Source of the DNA: Desulfuromonadales bacterium
GTDB lineage: Bacteria; Desulfobacterota; Desulfuromonadia; Geobacterales; Pseudopelobacteraceae
NCBI GenBank assembly: GCA_013349405.1
Contig: DUZS01000006.1
Location: 46,038-110,037, forward strand
Reading direction: 5' to 3'
DNA: 64,000 nucleotides
Shown here: one piece after another, positions 26,738 through 35,913 of the stretch
Numbering within the stretch: position 1 is the stretch's first letter
Layout: each line of letters opens with the position of its first letter
Notes under the pieces: generated by a model
What the model was told of the DNA's origin: nothing
Databases searched by the model: none
The model's input: only the letters and a program-made list of their open reading frames with translations
Translations under genes and position numbers: made by a program

Positions 26738-27580
26738 TTACCGCAATGCCCTTCTCGCGCCGCCGTACTGAAAAAAAGCGATCAGGTGAAACTCTTCCTT
26801 GTCATATCCTTTGGGGAAGCCGCCTACCGGTCCGATTGCCCGTAACGTTCGCAGCACCTCCTCATCCAATATTCTGGCACCGGAGCTCTCCAGCTGCTGA
26901 ATATTGGTAATCTCCCCGCGACGATTGAAGGTGATTCTGACCGGGGTCACCCCTTCGATTCCCCTCAAGGCTGCTTCCTGAGGATAGCGCCAGACACCAT
27001 AGACCGCCCCTTCAAAGCGGCGGAGAAACGAGCCGAATACGATATCATCGCTGTTCAGAAAACGGGTATCACCCTCGGCGACATCCTTCTCGAATTTGCG
27101 TCGGTAACTCTCTTCAAGTTTCGCCAGACGACTGGCACCGGGGAACAGTTGTGCCACGGTCGGTGATTGCCGTGCAGTCTGCTCTTTTGGTTTCAGCAGA
27201 CTTGCCACTGACGATCCGGGCGCTATCTGCTGTTGCCCGGGAACCGCTTGAGACGGCTGTTGAGACGGTCTGGCTTGCTGCCCCTTTGGTGGCTCCTGCT
27301 TTTTCTGAATCTTCTGAAGGTCCTGTGCCGCATCACCGCGCGGAGCAGTTTCCCGGGGCACTCTGACCTGCTGCTCAGAGCGTCGCTGCGTCTCCTGTTG
27401 GCGCAATTGAGGTGGCTGTTTCAGGGTCGGCATCTGTTGCAGATCAATAAAAACAGGCTCTTTCGGGGGAGGGAGCTGCGCCGGAGGAAAATAATAGAGC
27501 CCCGCAAACAGTCCCGCATGCAGGATAAGCGAGGCGCAGAGCAGATAGAGAAACGATTTCTCAATAAACCTATCAGACAT
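26738..27580 (-). CDS. tonB: TonB-family energy transducer
   Basis: 280 residues. A short cytoplasmic end is followed by one membrane segment (about 10-30), a Pro/Gln-rich periplasmic spacer (about 35-150), and a C-terminal TonB domain (about 190-275, [35 protein letters not shown]). It would transmit the proton-motive force from an ExbBD complex to outer-membrane receptors. No exbB/exbD or receptor gene is adjacent. Confidence 0.85.
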   Translation of the reverse strand: MSDRFIEKSFLYLLCASLILHAGLFAGLYYFPPAQLPPPKEPVFIDLQQMPTLKQPPQLRQQETQRRSEQQVRVPRETAPRGDAAQDLQKIQKKQEPPKGQQARPSQQPSQAVPGQQQIAPGSSVASLLKPKEQTARQSPTVAQLFPGASRLAKLEESYRRKFEKDVAEGDTRFLNSDDIVFGSFLRRFEGAVYGVWRYPQEAALRGIEGVTPVRITFNRRGEITNIQQLESSGARILDEEVLRTLRAIGPVGGFPKGYDKEEFHLIAFFQYGGARRALR

Positions 27581-27611
27581 GATGTACTGTTGCAGCAGAT
27601 TTCATAATAAG

Positions 27612-28448
27612 TTACGCCACCTGTATGGTTTCCTGCGTATACTCGCGCGGCGCATCAGTTCGTGGGGACGTTTCCGTGCGCAGGAATGAGACGATTTCTT
27701 TCAGACTTTCGAGGAGATTGATCTCTCCTTTGGGCAATTCATGTGGATCTAGTTCCAGTGTGACGGTGCTTTGATATTCCGTACTGCGCAGATGGTTAAG
27801 AAAACGTGTCAGGGGCAGAATCCCACGCCCGGGGAGCAGATGTTCCCTGCCATAACCGTAATCGGAAAAATGGATGTTCCGAATGCGTCCCGAATTGTAA
27901 CAGAGAAAAAAATCAGTGATGAAATTCGTTTTGCCTGACCCCATGTGGGTACAGTCAAAGGTCATGTACAGATTATGATCCTGAATAAAGTCAACCATCC
28001 GCTGGGTGTTGGAGAGAATATTAGGATTGATCTTCCATTTTCCGGTCCACGGCATGTTTTCCAGTGTAACGGTTACGTTGCTATCCAAACCGATTTCTTT
28101 CTGGAAGTCACGTATGCTGTAAAGCCAGCGCCAGAAACCGATTTCCAGCCCCATCCAGGAGGGTGGATGGAAATTGACCAGCGGTATGCCGCACTCCGCT
28201 GCGAGTTGAACAGAAAGTTTGATCGAGGCAATCTTCCCCCCCCAGCCGTCCACTTCCATAAATGGTGCGTGAATGGAGTGGATGGAGGCAATTTCCTGCA
28301 GTGAACGAACGAGTTTGATAGCGTCTATCCTCTCGAAATTCCGGTTTATTATCAGTTCGACCCCGTCAAATCCGGATTCGACCGACAATTCGAATATCCG
28401 TTGAAACGGCAGGGTAAACAGGCATCCGGTGGAAAGCGAAAGAATCAT
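27612..28448 (-). CDS. Sugar phosphate isomerase/epimerase-like TIM-barrel protein
   Basis: 278 residues of the xylose-isomerase-like (AP_endonuc_2) barrel. Strands carrying likely metal ligands include FDGVELIIN, IHSIHAPFM, LVNFHPPSWM, VTLENMPW, YMTFDCTHMGSG, IRNIHFSDYG and VTLELDP. Substrate cannot be read from sequence; such proteins act on sugars, inositols or phosphorylated intermediates. It stands alone between tonB (31 bp) and the symporter (39 bp). Confidence 0.8.
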   Translation of the reverse strand: MILSLSTGCLFTLPFQRIFELSVESGFDGVELIINRNFERIDAIKLVRSLQEIASIHSIHAPFMEVDGWGGKIASIKLSVQLAAECGIPLVNFHPPSWMGLEIGFWRWLYSIRDFQKEIGLDSNVTVTLENMPWTGKWKINPNILSNTQRMVDFIQDHNLYMTFDCTHMGSGKTNFITDFFLCYNSGRIRNIHFSDYGYGREHLLPGRGILPLTRFLNHLRSTEYQSTVTLELDPHELPKGEINLLESLKEIVSFLRTETSPRTDAPREYTQETIQVA

Positions 28449-28487
28449 TGCATCAAATATCCTTTTATAGCGGTAGCCAAAAAATCC

Positions 28488-30017
28488 TCAGTTTTCGGGG
28501 CAATCATGCACTTCACGGCTGATAAAAAGCCGGATGGCGGCAGAAGGGGGTGCCGTCAGCAATGAGACACAGATCATGACGCACATGACCAGCGGCGCGC
28601 CAATAAAAGCTGACGACGTGAATGGAAACAGCAGTGAGATAAACGGGAGACTGTCACCAATCAAAAGGGATGCGAAACTTATACACACGCCGGTCAGCAT
28701 GCCGCAGATGACGCCGCTGGCATTGGCGCGCGGCCACCAGATACCAAGCAGAAAAGCCGGAAAAATTGTGTTGCCGGCCAGCGCAAAAGCAAAGGCGGCA
28801 ATCTCGGCAATCATTCCCCACGGTTGGAAGGTCAGTCCCATAACGATGACAGCCAGAATCAGAAAAAAACCTTTGGCGGCAAACACCTTGTCACGCTCGG
28901 AAGCGCCCGGGCGGAGCAGGCGGGGATAGATACCGTATGAAAAAGATGCTGACCCCGCCATTAACAGCCCTGCAGACGCTGAAAAGGCCGCATTAAGCCC
29001 CCCGGCTGCGAGGACGCCAACCGCCCAGAGCGGCAGTCCGCCGAGACCCGCTGCCGAGAGCACAATCATATCGGCGGCATCGGCCCCGGTCGCATTGAGC
29101 GTCAGGCCGTTGCGTGCCTCAAAAAGGCGCGCCAGTACCCCGTAGGCAGGTGCGGACCAGTAGATCAGAGCGATAAAGAAGAGCCCCCAGACAACACCCC
29201 AGCGCGCATCGCGCATGCCGGGAACCATGTAGAAGCGGGAAAGTACGTGGGGAAGCCCGGCCGTTCCGAACATCAAGGTGAAGCAGAGCGCGAGCCATTC
29301 GTACAGGGTGGTGGTGCCGAAGGGTTCTGACCAGTTAAAGCCGAACTGCTGCTGAAGCTCGCCGATTGCCGCCCCGTAGCCGAATTGGGGCAGTATCCAG
29401 AAATAACCGAGCTTGCGGGTAAGGAGCATCAGCGGCAGGATAAAGGTGAAGATAAGCACAAAGTATTGCAGCTTTAGATTGCGGGTTATCCCCAGCGCGC
29501 CTGATACGGTAACATGAGAAACAAGCAGCGCTGTCCCGACTATAACGGCGGGGATGTAGTCGATGCCAAACAGCCATGAGACCAGCAGGGCGATACCCCG
29601 GAACTGAGCAACGCAATAAATAATCGAGATGACAATTGATATCAGCGCTGCCAGAGTGCGGGCCGCATCAGACTCGTAGCGGAAGCCGACAAAGTCGGGC
29701 GCGGTGAATTTGCCGAAGCGTCTGATCTGGGTGGCCATCAGTACCAGCAGCAGTACATATCCTCCCGTCCAGCCCACGACGTAGGCCATGGCAAAATAGC
29801 CCTTCAGATAAAACACGCCGGCCAGTCCGAGGAAGCTGGCAGCACTCATCCAGTTGCAGGCGATACCTGCTCCAATGCCGATTCGACCGGTATAGCTGCC
29901 GCTGAATCCATAGTCGGTCGTCTGACTGCTCCGGCGGTGCCATCCGGAAAAGGCGAAGAGTGCAAACATCGCTGCTGCAATGAGTATCGGCACGAGTTGT
30001 ATCATTCCGTAAGCCAT
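28488..30017 (-). CDS. Sodium/solute symporter large subunit (ActP/VC_2705-like)
   Basis: 509 residues with about 13 hydrophobic segments of the sodium:solute symporter (SSF) fold. It has the N-terminal GAGIACNWMSAASFLGLAG stretch, FGTAGLPHVLSRFY, and AAGGLNAAFSASAGLLMA. The pairing with a small DUF4212 subunit, ending one base upstream of this start, marks the two-subunit VC_2705-type carriers. Relatives take up acetate or other short carboxylates with Na+; the substrate here is inferred. Confidence 0.88.
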   Translation of the reverse strand: MAYGMIQLVPILIAAAMFALFAFSGWHRRSSQTTDYGFSGSYTGRIGIGAGIACNWMSAASFLGLAGVFYLKGYFAMAYVVGWTGGYVLLLVLMATQIRRFGKFTAPDFVGFRYESDAARTLAALISIVISIIYCVAQFRGIALLVSWLFGIDYIPAVIVGTALLVSHVTVSGALGITRNLKLQYFVLIFTFILPLMLLTRKLGYFWILPQFGYGAAIGELQQQFGFNWSEPFGTTTLYEWLALCFTLMFGTAGLPHVLSRFYMVPGMRDARWGVVWGLFFIALIYWSAPAYGVLARLFEARNGLTLNATGADAADMIVLSAAGLGGLPLWAVGVLAAGGLNAAFSASAGLLMAGSASFSYGIYPRLLRPGASERDKVFAAKGFFLILAVIVMGLTFQPWGMIAEIAAFAFALAGNTIFPAFLLGIWWPRANASGVICGMLTGVCISFASLLIGDSLPFISLLFPFTSSAFIGAPLVMCVMICVSLLTAPPSAAIRLFISREVHDCPEN

Positions 30018-30365
30018 TTATTCGTCTTCTCCTTTGGCCGCTTTTATGCGGAAGCGGAGTGAGCCTTCCCGGGATTGTGCCGAATGGCGATCCATCCAGA
30101 TATTGAAAAGCACGCAGAGGATAATGAACCAGAGCGGCAGCAGCTGGCCGCTCAGCCAGAATTGAATCGGCAGGTTGAAAAAGGTCAGATCTTCAAGCAG
30201 TAGTGCGGCATAGTTTACTTCCAGAATGTAAGCAAAGAGCTGGAATCCGACTATGGCAATCAGCCAGGCAGTCAGAATAAATGTGATAACGCGAACCTCG
30301 GCCCGCATGGTTACGCCGAGTGGTTTGAAAAAACTGAGATCCTTGCTCGAAGATGTTTCGCTCAT
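30018..30365 (-). CDS. Sodium/solute symporter small subunit (DUF4212)
   Basis: 115 residues with two hydrophobic helices (about 27-50 and 75-92) and the family pattern PIQFWLSGQLLPLWFIILCVLFNIWMD (abbreviated, ending near residue 95). DUF4212 proteins always accompany SSF carriers of the VC_2705 type and are thought to be their small subunit. Its start overlaps the trmB stop (ATGA), so trmB, this gene and the symporter form one coupled unit. Confidence 0.88.
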   Translation of the reverse strand: MSETSSSKDLSFFKPLGVTMRAEVRVITFILTAWLIAIVGFQLFAYILEVNYAALLLEDLTFFNLPIQFWLSGQLLPLWFIILCVLFNIWMDRHSAQSREGSLRFRIKAAKGEDE

Positions 30366-30988
30366 GATGCCCCCCCTGTTTTCCGGTAATGCACATAATA
30401 AATCGGCTGCCCCATATCCAGAAAACGGCGCATATATTTTGAGACCGGATACCCTTCCAGGGTATGACGGAATGTGTCGGGAGCAAGCTGATTGTCAAAG
30501 CCCGGCTGCACTGCCATAAATTCGGCAACATCGAGGCCGTAGTCAACAAAATCGGTGGTGAAATACAGGTCAGCTCCCTGCTTCAAAAAGCGTGACAGAT
30601 AAACAACAAAATCGCTGTTAACGAGGCGCCTCTTCCGGTGACGTATTTTTGGCCAGGGATCCGGGCAATTGATGATGGTCATCTGAAGGGTGCCCGCCGG
30701 GATGCACGCTTCAATAAAGCTGCGGGCTTCAGCGCGCAGCACACGTACATTGGCCAATTCGGCCTTGTCAATCCGTTTGCAGGTTTTGATGCAGCCCTTG
30801 TTGTAAAAATCAAGGGCAATAAAATTGAGATCGGGATACAGCCTGGCCATCTGTACAATAAAGTCTCCCACACCGCAGCCGATCTCCAGTGCCAGTGGGT
30901 TGTCATTGCCAAAAATTTCGCGCCAAACCGGAGCCGGGTCGGTATCCTCCCAGGGGAAAAAGGTTGGAGATGTGTTAGGGATCAGCAT
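30362..30988 (-). CDS. trmB: tRNA (guanine-N7-)-methyltransferase
   Basis: 208 residues from ATG 30988, with AAAGGA upstream; the frame extends to 31084 but that portion overlaps tag. SAM-binding motif EIGCGVGDFIVQMA, FIALDFYNKGC, the signature PDPWPKIRHRKRRLV and YFTTDFVDYGLDV are TrmB hallmarks. It makes m7G46 in the tRNA variable loop. It is the first gene of a coupled unit with the symporter subunits, a chance-looking partnership. Confidence 0.93.
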   Translation of the reverse strand: MLIPNTSPTFFPWEDTDPAPVWREIFGNDNPLALEIGCGVGDFIVQMARLYPDLNFIALDFYNKGCIKTCKRIDKAELANVRVLRAEARSFIEACIPAGTLQMTIINCPDPWPKIRHRKRRLVNSDFVVYLSRFLKQGADLYFTTDFVDYGLDVAEFMAVQPGFDNQLAPDTFRHTLEGYPVSKYMRRFLDMGQPIYYVHYRKTGGAS

Positions 30989-31026
30989 GCATAGTCCTTT
31001 GTCATATTTCGCAACAATAGCATGTG

Positions 31027-31629
31027 TTACGCGCCGGCGGGAGGGATTTTTACTGTGGATACCGCTTCGGCATAACAAAAACACCCTGTCAGATGGTCAT
31101 TCACCATACCGGTCGCCTGCATGAAGGCATAGCAAATCGTCGATCCGATAAAGCGAAACCCCTGCCGTTTCAGATCATTACTCATTGTGTCGGAAAGTGG
31201 CGTGCGTGTCGGAACCTCTGCCATCGTCTGCCATTGATTCCGTATCGGAACGCCATCAACAAAACTCCAGAGATAGCGGTCAAGAGTTCCATGGCTTCTC
31301 TGAATATTCATTGCAGCACGCGCATTCGTGATGGTGGATGCAATCTTGAGACGATTGCGGACAATGCCGGAATCAGTCAGAAGCCTCGCGGTGTCAGCAT
31401 CGGTAAACTCTGCGACTTTCCGGATGTCGAATCCTGCAAATGCGCGGCGATATCCCTCCCGTTTCCGCAGTATCATCAGCCAGGAGAGGCCCGCCTGAGC
31501 CCCCTCCAGAGTCAACATTTCGAACAGTCGATTGTCCCCATGAAGCGGTACCCCCCACTGATGGTCATGGTAGGCTCTGTAGAGCGGATCAGTACCGCAC
31601 CATGGACAGCGGCATAGTGTTTCAACCAT
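31027..31629 (-). CDS. tag: DNA-3-methyladenine glycosylase I
   Basis: 200 residues. N-terminal CRCPWCGTDPLYRAYHDHQWGVPL, FEMLTLEGAQAGLSWLMILRKREGYR (family pattern), and the C-terminal FRFIGSTICYAFMQATGMVNDH with zinc-binding His/Cys are Tag hallmarks. It removes 3-methyladenine from alkylated DNA. Of two adjacent ATGs (31632 and 31629), the second is better spaced from GGAGG. It lies 38 bp upstream of trmB. Confidence 0.94.
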   Translation of the reverse strand: MVETLCRCPWCGTDPLYRAYHDHQWGVPLHGDNRLFEMLTLEGAQAGLSWLMILRKREGYRRAFAGFDIRKVAEFTDADTARLLTDSGIVRNRLKIASTITNARAAMNIQRSHGTLDRYLWSFVDGVPIRNQWQTMAEVPTRTPLSDTMSNDLKRQGFRFIGSTICYAFMQATGMVNDHLTGCFCYAEAVSTVKIPPAGA

Positions 31630-31670
31630 CATTTTCCTCCGCAACAGGGCATCTGCTCATCTGAATGCTC

Positions 31671-31698
31671 TTGATTAATTAATGGAATATGTTATACA
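31671..31698 (+). promoter_or_regulatory. Putative promoter of the diguanylate cyclase gene
   Basis: TTGATT (31671-31676) and TATACA (31693-31698) with a 16-bp spacer, about 70 bp before the start. Pattern match only. Confidence 0.35.
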
Positions 31699-31770
31699 AA
31701 GTTATTGAAATTCTGACAAGATGGAATGCTATATTTTCCCTTGTCCTGCTGATGCCCGGGAGAGTTTATT

Positions 31771-32784
31771 TTGAGTGTCACAACGTTTCTTGTCATATTC
31801 GGATCCGGTCTGATTGCCGGAATGCTGGTTATTCTTTTTACCAGCAAAGTTGGTTCCGGCGAGCGTTCTGATCTGTTCACCGCAATCGGCACACTTTTCT
31901 CCAAGGTGATCGGAGCCTTTGGACGTATGTCTGATAGAGGCGAGACACCGGGCGAGAACAAGGTTGATCAACCCCTTCCCGTCGATTCCCGTGAACTGCG
32001 ACTTTATGAATCATTACAGGTAATCAGGAATATGCTGCTGGTTCTTGCGGCAAATATTCAACGGACTGACAAAGCTGCCAGTGATTCCTCTCTGCTGCTC
32101 GGGGATGTTAAAAGTTCGATCAACACGATGGATTTACCGGCAGATTTGAGTCAGGCACACGCTCTTCTTATGAAAGAGATCGACCGCGTGATTTCAAGTA
32201 ATGCTGCACTGAAAGATGAACTTGCCAAATCTCAAACGGTGCTGTCAGAACGACAACATCAGATTGAGGATCTGCGCACAGCAGTGAGAATAGACGGGTT
32301 GACCCAGATTGCCAATAGAGCTTATTTTGACGAAAAGCTGAATGAAATTATATCCTTACGCAACCGCTACGGTGACCTGTTCTCTTTGATGATGATCGAT
32401 ATTGATAATTTCAAGGCGGTAAACGATTCGTATGGTCATCAGAATGGCGATCGAATTTTAAAAGGGGTTGCATTGAAGCTTAAAGCTTCTCTTCGGGGGA
32501 GTGATTTTCTTGCCCGGTTTGGCGGCGATGAGTTTGTCGTTATTCTGATCAAAACGGATCTTGCTGCGGCGACAGAAGTCGCCTGGAAGCTGTGCGAAGA
32601 GGTGCGGTCAAGCCGCTTTCACCTTGATGATGCCTCCCTCTCAATTACTCTTTCAATCGGGGTAGCCGAGGCGCGTGGTGATGATCTTGCAGAATCACTG
32701 CTGAAGCGGACTGATACGGCCATGTATCGAACCAAATCAGGTGGGCGCAACGGAGTTTCTGCTGATGGCGCTCAGATCCGGTGA
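31771..32784 (+). CDS. Membrane-anchored GGDEF diguanylate cyclase
   Basis: 337 residues: one N-terminal membrane helix (about 4-23), a helical/coiled-coil stalk (about 75-170), and a GGDEF domain with DGLTQIANRAYFDEKL, MMIDIDNFKAVND and the active-site RFGGDEF. An RxxD inhibitory site (RGSD) precedes GGDEF by five residues, so product feedback is expected. It makes cyclic di-GMP. The start is TTG 31771, with GGGAGAG upstream. Monocistronic by position. Confidence 0.9.
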   Translation: MSVTTFLVIFGSGLIAGMLVILFTSKVGSGERSDLFTAIGTLFSKVIGAFGRMSDRGETPGENKVDQPLPVDSRELRLYESLQVIRNMLLVLAANIQRTDKAASDSSLLLGDVKSSINTMDLPADLSQAHALLMKEIDRVISSNAALKDELAKSQTVLSERQHQIEDLRTAVRIDGLTQIANRAYFDEKLNEIISLRNRYGDLFSLMMIDIDNFKAVNDSYGHQNGDRILKGVALKLKASLRGSDFLARFGGDEFVVILIKTDLAAATEVAWKLCEEVRSSRFHLDDASLSITLSIGVAEARGDDLAESLLKRTDTAMYRTKSGGRNGVSADGAQIR

Positions 32785-32828
32785 TTAAAAGCGGACAGTA
32801 TGAGCTGTGATAATTTCCTGCTTATTTT

Positions 32829-32857
32829 TTGACTTCCACCCCTCTCCGTGATATAAA
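32829..32857 (+). promoter_or_regulatory. Putative sigma70 promoter of the lysA operon
   Basis: TTGACT (32829-32834), a 17-bp spacer and TATAAA (32852-32857), about 55 bp before lysA. The leader is too short for a lysine riboswitch and shows no such motif. Confidence 0.5.
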
Positions 32858-32913
32858 TGCCCACTTTTTCCCCGCTTGTTTTGCACTACCATTCATACCA
32901 ATAAGGAGCAGAA

Positions 32914-34167
32914 ATGAATCACTTTCAGTACAAAGGCACCGCACTCTACGCCGAGGATGTTGCGCTTGAAGATATCGCCGCAACTCTTGGTACCCCATTC
33001 TATGCGTATTCGCATGCCACCCTGACCCGACACTTCAAGGCTTTTGACGAATCTTTTGCCGCCGTTCCGCACACGATCTGTTTTTCGGTCAAAGCCAATT
33101 CCACGCAATCGGTGTTACGAACATTCATCAACCTGGGTGGCGGGGTGGATATCGTTTCCGGCGGGGAACTGTATCGGGCACTTAAAGCGGGCGTTGACCC
33201 AAAAAAAGTTGTGTATTCCGGTGTCGGCAAAAAGGATGACGAAATTGAATTTGCCCTTACCACCGGCATTTTGATGTTTAACGTGGAGTCCGAGCAGGAG
33301 TTGACCCGTATATCCGAAATAGCCGACCGGATGGGAAAGAAAGCCGGCATTGCCATACGGGTCAATCCGGACGTTGATCCGGGTACCCATCCCTATATCA
33401 CCACCGGTCTGAAAAATGCCAAATTCGGCATTACCATCGACCGGGCCATGCAGGAGTACGCCCGTGCGGCAACGCTCCCCGGCATCGATGTCATCGGCAT
33501 TGATATGCATATCGGTTCCCAGTTGACCAAAGTCAACCCGTTCGTCGATTCCATCGAAAAACTCAAAATCATGATCGGCAACCTGCGCAGTCAGGGGGTC
33601 GATCTGAAATACTTCGACTGCGGCGGCGGCCTCGGTATTCAGTACAATGATGAAGAACCGCCTCTGCCGGCTGATTACGGCAAGGAGATTGTTGCCGCCA
33701 CCGCGGGTCTCGGCCTGCATCTGATCTTCGAACCGGGACGCAATCTTGTCGGCAACGCCGGTATTCTGGTCGCGAAATGCCTCTACACCAAGGCGCGTGA
33801 CGAGAAAAACTTTATCATGATTGACGCCGGTATGAACGATCTGGCACGTCCTGCGCTGTATGGTTCCTTTCATGGCGTACTGGCGGTGGAAAAAAATCAG
33901 GATGGTATGATCGTTGCCGATATTGTTGGACCGATCTGCGAATCTGGTGATTTCCTCGTGAAAGAGCGTGAAGTCCCGATGTTCAGGCAGAATGACCTGA
34001 TGGCGTTCACATCGGCCGGCGCCTACGGCTTTGCCATGAGCAGCTCCTATAACAGTCGTCCGCGTGTAGCCGAAGTCATGGTTAAAGGCGACAAATTCGA
34101 GGTAATCCGGGAACGGGAAACTATCGAAGATTTGCTCAGGGGCGAAACAATAGCATCTTTCCTGTAA
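32914..34167 (+). CDS. lysA: Diaminopimelate decarboxylase
   Basis: 417-residue PLP enzyme converting meso-diaminopimelate to lysine. PLP-binding K in CFSVKANSTQSVL, the GGGVDIVSGGEL region, HIGSQLT, the glycine-rich FDCGGGLGIQY, EPGRNLVGNAG and the active-site CESGDFL are all present. AAGGAG precedes ATG 32914. First gene of the lysine operon. Confidence 0.97.
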   Translation: MNHFQYKGTALYAEDVALEDIAATLGTPFYAYSHATLTRHFKAFDESFAAVPHTICFSVKANSTQSVLRTFINLGGGVDIVSGGELYRALKAGVDPKKVVYSGVGKKDDEIEFALTTGILMFNVESEQELTRISEIADRMGKKAGIAIRVNPDVDPGTHPYITTGLKNAKFGITIDRAMQEYARAATLPGIDVIGIDMHIGSQLTKVNPFVDSIEKLKIMIGNLRSQGVDLKYFDCGGGLGIQYNDEEPPLPADYGKEIVAATAGLGLHLIFEPGRNLVGNAGILVAKCLYTKARDEKNFIMIDAGMNDLARPALYGSFHGVLAVEKNQDGMIVADIVGPICESGDFLVKEREVPMFRQNDLMAFTSAGAYGFAMSSSYNSRPRVAEVMVKGDKFEVIRERETIEDLLRGETIASFL

Positions 34168-34192
34168 ATTTCAGATACGGAGGTACATGGCC

Positions 34193-35065
34193 ATGTTCAG
34201 AGGAAGCATAGTAGCAATTGTAACACCATTCAGCAATGGCGCGGTCGATGAGAAGAAACTGCGCGAACTGGTTGATTTTCAGATAGAAAACGGTACAGAT
34301 GCTATTGTTGCCTGCGGCACAACCGGCGAGTCGTCTACTCTGGATAATGAAGAGCATCTGTGCGTAATCAGAATTGTGTTTGAGCAGGCCAACAGGCGTG
34401 TTCCGGTTATTGCAGGTACCGGTTCCAACTCCACCGCCGAGGCCATTCATCTCACCCGCGAGGCCAAAGAGCTTGGCGTTGCCGGCGTGCTGCTGGTGAC
34501 TCCATATTACAACAAGCCGACCCAGGAAGGGCTCTTCCGTCACTACACCGCCATTGCCGATGCCGTTGATATTCCCCAGATTCTTTACAACGTGCCGGGG
34601 CGCACCGGTGTCAACCTGCTCCCGGAGACCGTGGCGCGTCTGGCTCCCCATAAGAACATCGTTGCCATCAAGGAGGCCACCGGCTCCCTGCAGCAGGCTT
34701 CAGAAGTCATGGCACTGTGCGGCGACCAGATTGACGTTTTCAGCGGTGACGACTTCATTACCTTCCCGATGATGGCCTGCGGCGCCAAAGGGGTCATCTC
34801 GGTGCTCGCCAACATCATGCCCAAAACGGTGGGAGACCTGACCGATGCCTTCTTCGCCGGTGACCTGGCCAAAGCGCGTCAGTTGCATCTGGATACCCTC
34901 AAGATCGGTAACGCCATGTTTATAGAAAGTAATCCGATCCCGGTCAAGACAGCTCTCGGCCTGATGGGGAAATGTTCGGATGAGGTGCGCCTGCCGCTCT
35001 GCGAAATGAGCGCTGCCAACAAAGCCAGGCTTGAAGCGATAATGAAAGAGTATAAACTGATTTAA
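34193..35065 (+). CDS. dapA: 4-hydroxy-tetrahydrodipicolinate synthase
   Basis: 290 residues. It condenses pyruvate with aspartate semialdehyde. Motifs: N-terminal MFRGSIVAIVTPF, CGTTGESSTL, GVLLVTPYYNKPTQEGL, YNVPGRTGVNL and the Schiff-base lysine in VAIKEATGS. The second ATG (34193) is better spaced from GGAGG (34179-34183) and matches family N-termini; ATG 34187 is the alternative. Second gene of the operon. Confidence 0.97.
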   Translation: MFRGSIVAIVTPFSNGAVDEKKLRELVDFQIENGTDAIVACGTTGESSTLDNEEHLCVIRIVFEQANRRVPVIAGTGSNSTAEAIHLTREAKELGVAGVLLVTPYYNKPTQEGLFRHYTAIADAVDIPQILYNVPGRTGVNLLPETVARLAPHKNIVAIKEATGSLQQASEVMALCGDQIDVFSGDDFITFPMMACGAKGVISVLANIMPKTVGDLTDAFFAGDLAKARQLHLDTLKIGNAMFIESNPIPVKTALGLMGKCSDEVRLPLCEMSAANKARLEAIMKEYKLI

Positions 35066-35101
35066 TTCATTTTCTACCGCAGTGAGGCAAGAGGTTTCGA
35101 T

Positions 35102-35905
35102 ATGATCAAAATAGCCGTATGTGGTGCTGCCGGACGAATGGGACAGCGTATTATCGCCTCTATTATAGAGGCTGACGGGGTTGCGCTCTCCGGAGCTTTG
35201 GATCGACCGGGTCACCCGCAGACCGGACAGGATGTCGGGCTGGTTGCCGGCTGCGGTGCGTTGGGAGTAAACCTCTCCGATGACCTGAACGCGGTAGTAG
35301 CCGGGTGTGACGTGCTGATCGACTTTACCTCCCCCAAGGTCTCGCTCAAAAATCTGGAAGTATGCGTTCTCAAAGGCAAATCAATCGTGATCGGCTCCAC
35401 CGGATTCACTCCTGAGGAGCGGGCTTTTGCCGCTGAACTGGCGAAAGATATTCCGGCTGTTCTTGCGCCGAATATGTCGGTGGGCGTTAACGTCTGTTTC
35501 AAGGTGCTCAAGGATGTCGCGAAAACCCTCGGCGATGATTTTGATGTCGAAATAGTCGAACTTCACCACAACAGGAAAAAAGATGCACCATCGGGAACAG
35601 CCGTGCGCATGGGCGAAGTCGTTGCCGCTGCATTGGGGCGGGACTACGCCACGGTGGCCAACTGTCACCGCGAAGGGATGTGCGGCGAGCGGACCAAAGA
35701 AGAGATCGGTATGCAGACGGTGCGCGGAGGGGACATCGTCGGCGAACACACCGTTTACTTCATCGGCATGGGGGAGCGCATCGAGATCTCCCACCGGGCG
35801 ATGACCCGCGACATGTTTGCGCGCGGTTCCGTCCGGGCGGCAAAATGGGTAGTCGGAAAAGCACCGGGACTGTATGACATGCAGGATGTTCTGGGTCTCA
35901 ACTGA
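35102..35905 (+). CDS. dapB: 4-hydroxy-tetrahydrodipicolinate reductase
   Basis: 267 residues. NAD(P)-binding VCGAAGRMGQRI at the N-terminus, IDFTSPKVSLKNLEVC, GSTGFTPEE, the catalytic region ELHHNRKKDAPSGTA and RGGDIVGEHTV are DapB signatures. It reduces HTPA to tetrahydrodipicolinate, the substrate of the downstream DapL. 36 bp after dapA. Confidence 0.97.
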   Translation: MIKIAVCGAAGRMGQRIIASIIEADGVALSGALDRPGHPQTGQDVGLVAGCGALGVNLSDDLNAVVAGCDVLIDFTSPKVSLKNLEVCVLKGKSIVIGSTGFTPEERAFAAELAKDIPAVLAPNMSVGVNVCFKVLKDVAKTLGDDFDVEIVELHHNRKKDAPSGTAVRMGEVVAAALGRDYATVANCHREGMCGERTKEEIGMQTVRGGDIVGEHTVYFIGMGERIEISHRAMTRDMFARGSVRAAKWVVGKAPGLYDMQDVLGLN

Positions 35906-35913
35906 GGTGAACA

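Noticed and set aside
32785..32913. Lysine riboswitch upstream of lysA
   Set aside because: Only about 55 bp separate the likely promoter from lysA, too short for an L box, and no conserved motif is visible.
33115..33873. 252-codon minus-strand frame in lysA
   Set aside because: Antisense shadow of the clearly identified lysA.
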